Shown here: piece after piece, positions 5,684-6,796 of the stretch
How positions within the stretch are numbered: position 1 is the first letter of the stretch
Layout of the letters: each line of letters opens with the position of its first letter
Assembly: GCF_937941905.1 (NCBI RefSeq)
Contig: NZ_CALDGS010000137.1
Location: 1-6,796, forward strand
DNA: 6,796 nucleotides
Source of the DNA: an uncultured Mycolicibacterium sp.
GTDB lineage: Bacteria > Actinomycetota > Actinomycetes > Mycobacteriales > Mycobacteriaceae
Direction of reading: 5' to 3'
Notes under the pieces: model-generated
What the model saw: the letters and a program-made list of their open reading frames with translations, nothing else
The model's database searches: none
What the model was told of the DNA's origin: nothing
Made by a program: the position numbers and the translations under genes

Positions 5684-6796
5684 TCACCGGCCCCGCCGGG
5701 CCACGTAGGGCCACGGGTTGTGCCGCTCGGGCACCGAGGCGGCCCGCACCTGTTTGAGCAGATCCCGCAGGTGGGCGCGCAGCTCGTGCAGCGCCGGGTC
5801 GGTCCAGCGGTTGACCGCCTCGACGGGATCGGCGGTCAGGTCGTAGAGCTCCCACTGGTCGTCGACCGGTTCGGTGCGGTAGGCCGCACCGAACGGCCCG
5901 TCGGCGGCCAGGTGGCGCACCCCCGGCTCGGTCCAGGTGGCCGGATCGTCGAAGGTGCGCACCAGCTTCCACAGATGCCCCGCCCCGCCGCGGGCCCGCT
6001 CCTCGTCGACCCGCACCACCAGCCCCTCGAAGTTGGACGCCACGTGCGCGGGCACCCGGATGCGCAGCGGGGCGGGGGGCCGGTGCGCCCGGCCCAGCCG
6101 GCGCGCCAGGCCCGACGCCCCGGTGTCGCCCTCGAGCACGTTGTCACGGGTCATCAGGTACACCGGGCGGTCCGGGTCGGCGGGCCCGCCGTCGACCACC
6201 GGCATCAGGTTGCGGCCCGGCAGCGGGTGCACCTCGGAGAAGGTCTCGGCGAGCCGCTCGGCGGTTGCCGCCTCGTCGATGCCGGCCGCCGCCAGCAGGG
6301 TGGGTACCAGGTCGACGTGCGAGGTGGGGGCCTCGACGGTGCGCGGCTCGGTGGCCCGCGGGCCGATGCGGGCGATCACCAGCGGCACCCGGGTGGCCTC
6401 GTCGTAGAGGTTGAACCACTTCTGGTGCAGGCCGCCGTGCGCGCCGAGCAGCTCGCCGTGGTCGGCGGTGCGCACCAGCACGGCGTCGGTGGAGCCGCCC
6501 TCGGTGACGGCGCGGCGTACCCGGTCGATGGGGCCGTCGACCTCGGCGTGCAGGCGGTAGTACAGGTCGCGGTAGCGCTGCGCGCCGCGGGTGTAGGCGC
6601 GCTCGATGAAGGCCGCCGGCCCGTAGCCGGTGTAGTAGGCCTCCCGGAACGCGATCTGCGCGGCCGGTTTGCCGGACAGGTCCTCGGTGGCGGTCGGGGC
6701 GGGCGGCACGTGCGGCGGGTCCAGCGGGGACGGGGCGATCGGGCTGCGCCGCTGCCAGGCCGGGAACAGCACGATGTCGTGCGGGTTGACGAAGCT
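5684..6796 (-). CDS. Sulfatase (alkaline phosphatase superfamily), C-terminal two thirds, 5' end outside window
   Basis: At least 370 residues are visible. The frame is open to the window edge and begins SFVNPHDIVLFPAW, a typical internal sulfatase segment, so the GTG at 6772 is not the true start. The key motif TADHGELLGAHGG with DHG at 6455-6463 supplies metal-binding Asp and His, and HQK at 6419-6427 followed by YDEATRVPLVI is the sulfate-binding Lys region. WELYDLTADPVEAVNRW near the C-terminus is the usual closing signature. The N-terminal C/S-x-P-x-R site that becomes formylglycine is not in the window, so activity cannot be judged. A Pro-rich stretch (about residues 18-37 of the visible part) follows the conserved opening. 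The substrate is unknown: choline sulfate, aryl sulfate or glycan sulfate esters, or even a related phosphonate or phosphate diester. The stop is four bases from the tRNA-Leu 3' end, and the gene is convergent with it. Confidence 0.9.
   Translation of the reverse strand, partial: SFVNPHDIVLFPAWQRRSPIAPSPLDPPHVPPAPTATEDLSGKPAAQIAFREAYYTGYGPAAFIERAYTRGAQRYRDLYYRLHAEVDGPIDRVRRAVTEGGSTDAVLVRTADHGELLGAHGGLHQKWFNLYDEATRVPLVIARIGPRATEPRTVEAPTSHVDLVPTLLAAAGIDEAATAERLAETFSEVHPLPGRNLMPVVDGGPADPDRPVYLMTRDNVLEGDTGASGLARRLGRAHRPPAPLRIRVPAHVASNFEGLVVRVDEERARGGAGHLWKLVRTFDDPATWTEPGVRHLAADGPFGAAYRTEPVDDQWELYDLTADPVEAVNRWTDPALHELRAHLRDLLKQVRAASVPERHNPWPYVARRGR
5689..5702 (+). terminator. Candidate tRNA-Leu terminator hairpin inside sulfatase 3' end
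   Basis: GGCCC (5689-5693) and GGGCC (5698-5702) form a perfect 5-bp GC stem with a CGCC loop, ten bases past the tRNA 3' end. A CCGG-TCA-CCGG inverted repeat (5680-5690) overlaps it. There is no T-tract. The hairpin lies within the last codons of the convergent sulfatase gene, so it may reflect GC-rich coding sequence only. Confidence 0.22.

Noticed and set aside
6772..6796. GTG at 6772 as the sulfatase start
   Set aside because: The frame continues upstream to the window edge with SFVNPHDI, a conserved internal sulfatase segment, so the gene is cut by the window and does not begin here.

Overview
The window is very GC-rich and reads as a chromosomal segment of a Mycobacterium-type actinobacterium. 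The gene order cysO, cysM, rhomboid, murI, metallo-beta-lactamase phosphodiesterase, rph, rdgB, DUF3817 gene, lprD matches, as I recall it, Mycobacterium tuberculosis Rv1335 to Rv1343c, and the proteins resemble those products closely. The species cannot be fixed from sequence alone. The last gene, a sulfatase, is not what I recall at this point in M. tuberculosis, where the second mycobactin cluster (mbtL/mbtM/mbtN/mbtK, irtA/irtB) follows lprD, so the right end looks lineage-specific.

Layout, left to right. Positions 1-15 hold the last four codons (Val-Ala-Gly-Gly) and stop of cysO, the sulfur-carrier protein. cysM, a rhomboid protease and murI follow on the plus strand. The two junctions between them are 4-base GTGA overlaps, so these genes almost certainly form one operon (cysteine synthesis, membrane proteolysis, D-glutamate for peptidoglycan). 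A 93-99 base gap with weak hairpins and a weak -10 separates them from a metallo-beta-lactamase-fold phosphodiesterase. Next come rph (tRNA 3' processing) and rdgB (removal of non-canonical dNTP/NTP), joined by a 4-base CTGA overlap that implies a rare CTG start for rdgB.

A 37-base convergent gap with an imperfect hairpin separates rdgB from two minus-strand membrane-protein genes, a DUF3817 gene and lprD, which overlap by 4 bases. lprD diverges from a plus-strand tRNA-Leu(UAG) gene across 71 bases. Four bases beyond the tRNA is the stop codon of a minus-strand sulfatase whose N-terminal half lies outside the window.

The main novelties are regulatory or annotational. rph and lprD each have a TANNNT -10 element placed exactly six bases before a GTGTCC start, the geometry of leaderless mycobacterial transcripts. 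The rph -10 is built on the stop codon of the preceding gene. rdgB lacks any ATG/GTG/TTG at its true N-terminus. I found no CRISPR array, insertion sequence, prophage or defence system, and no wholly new system. No gene-free stretch reaches 300 bases.
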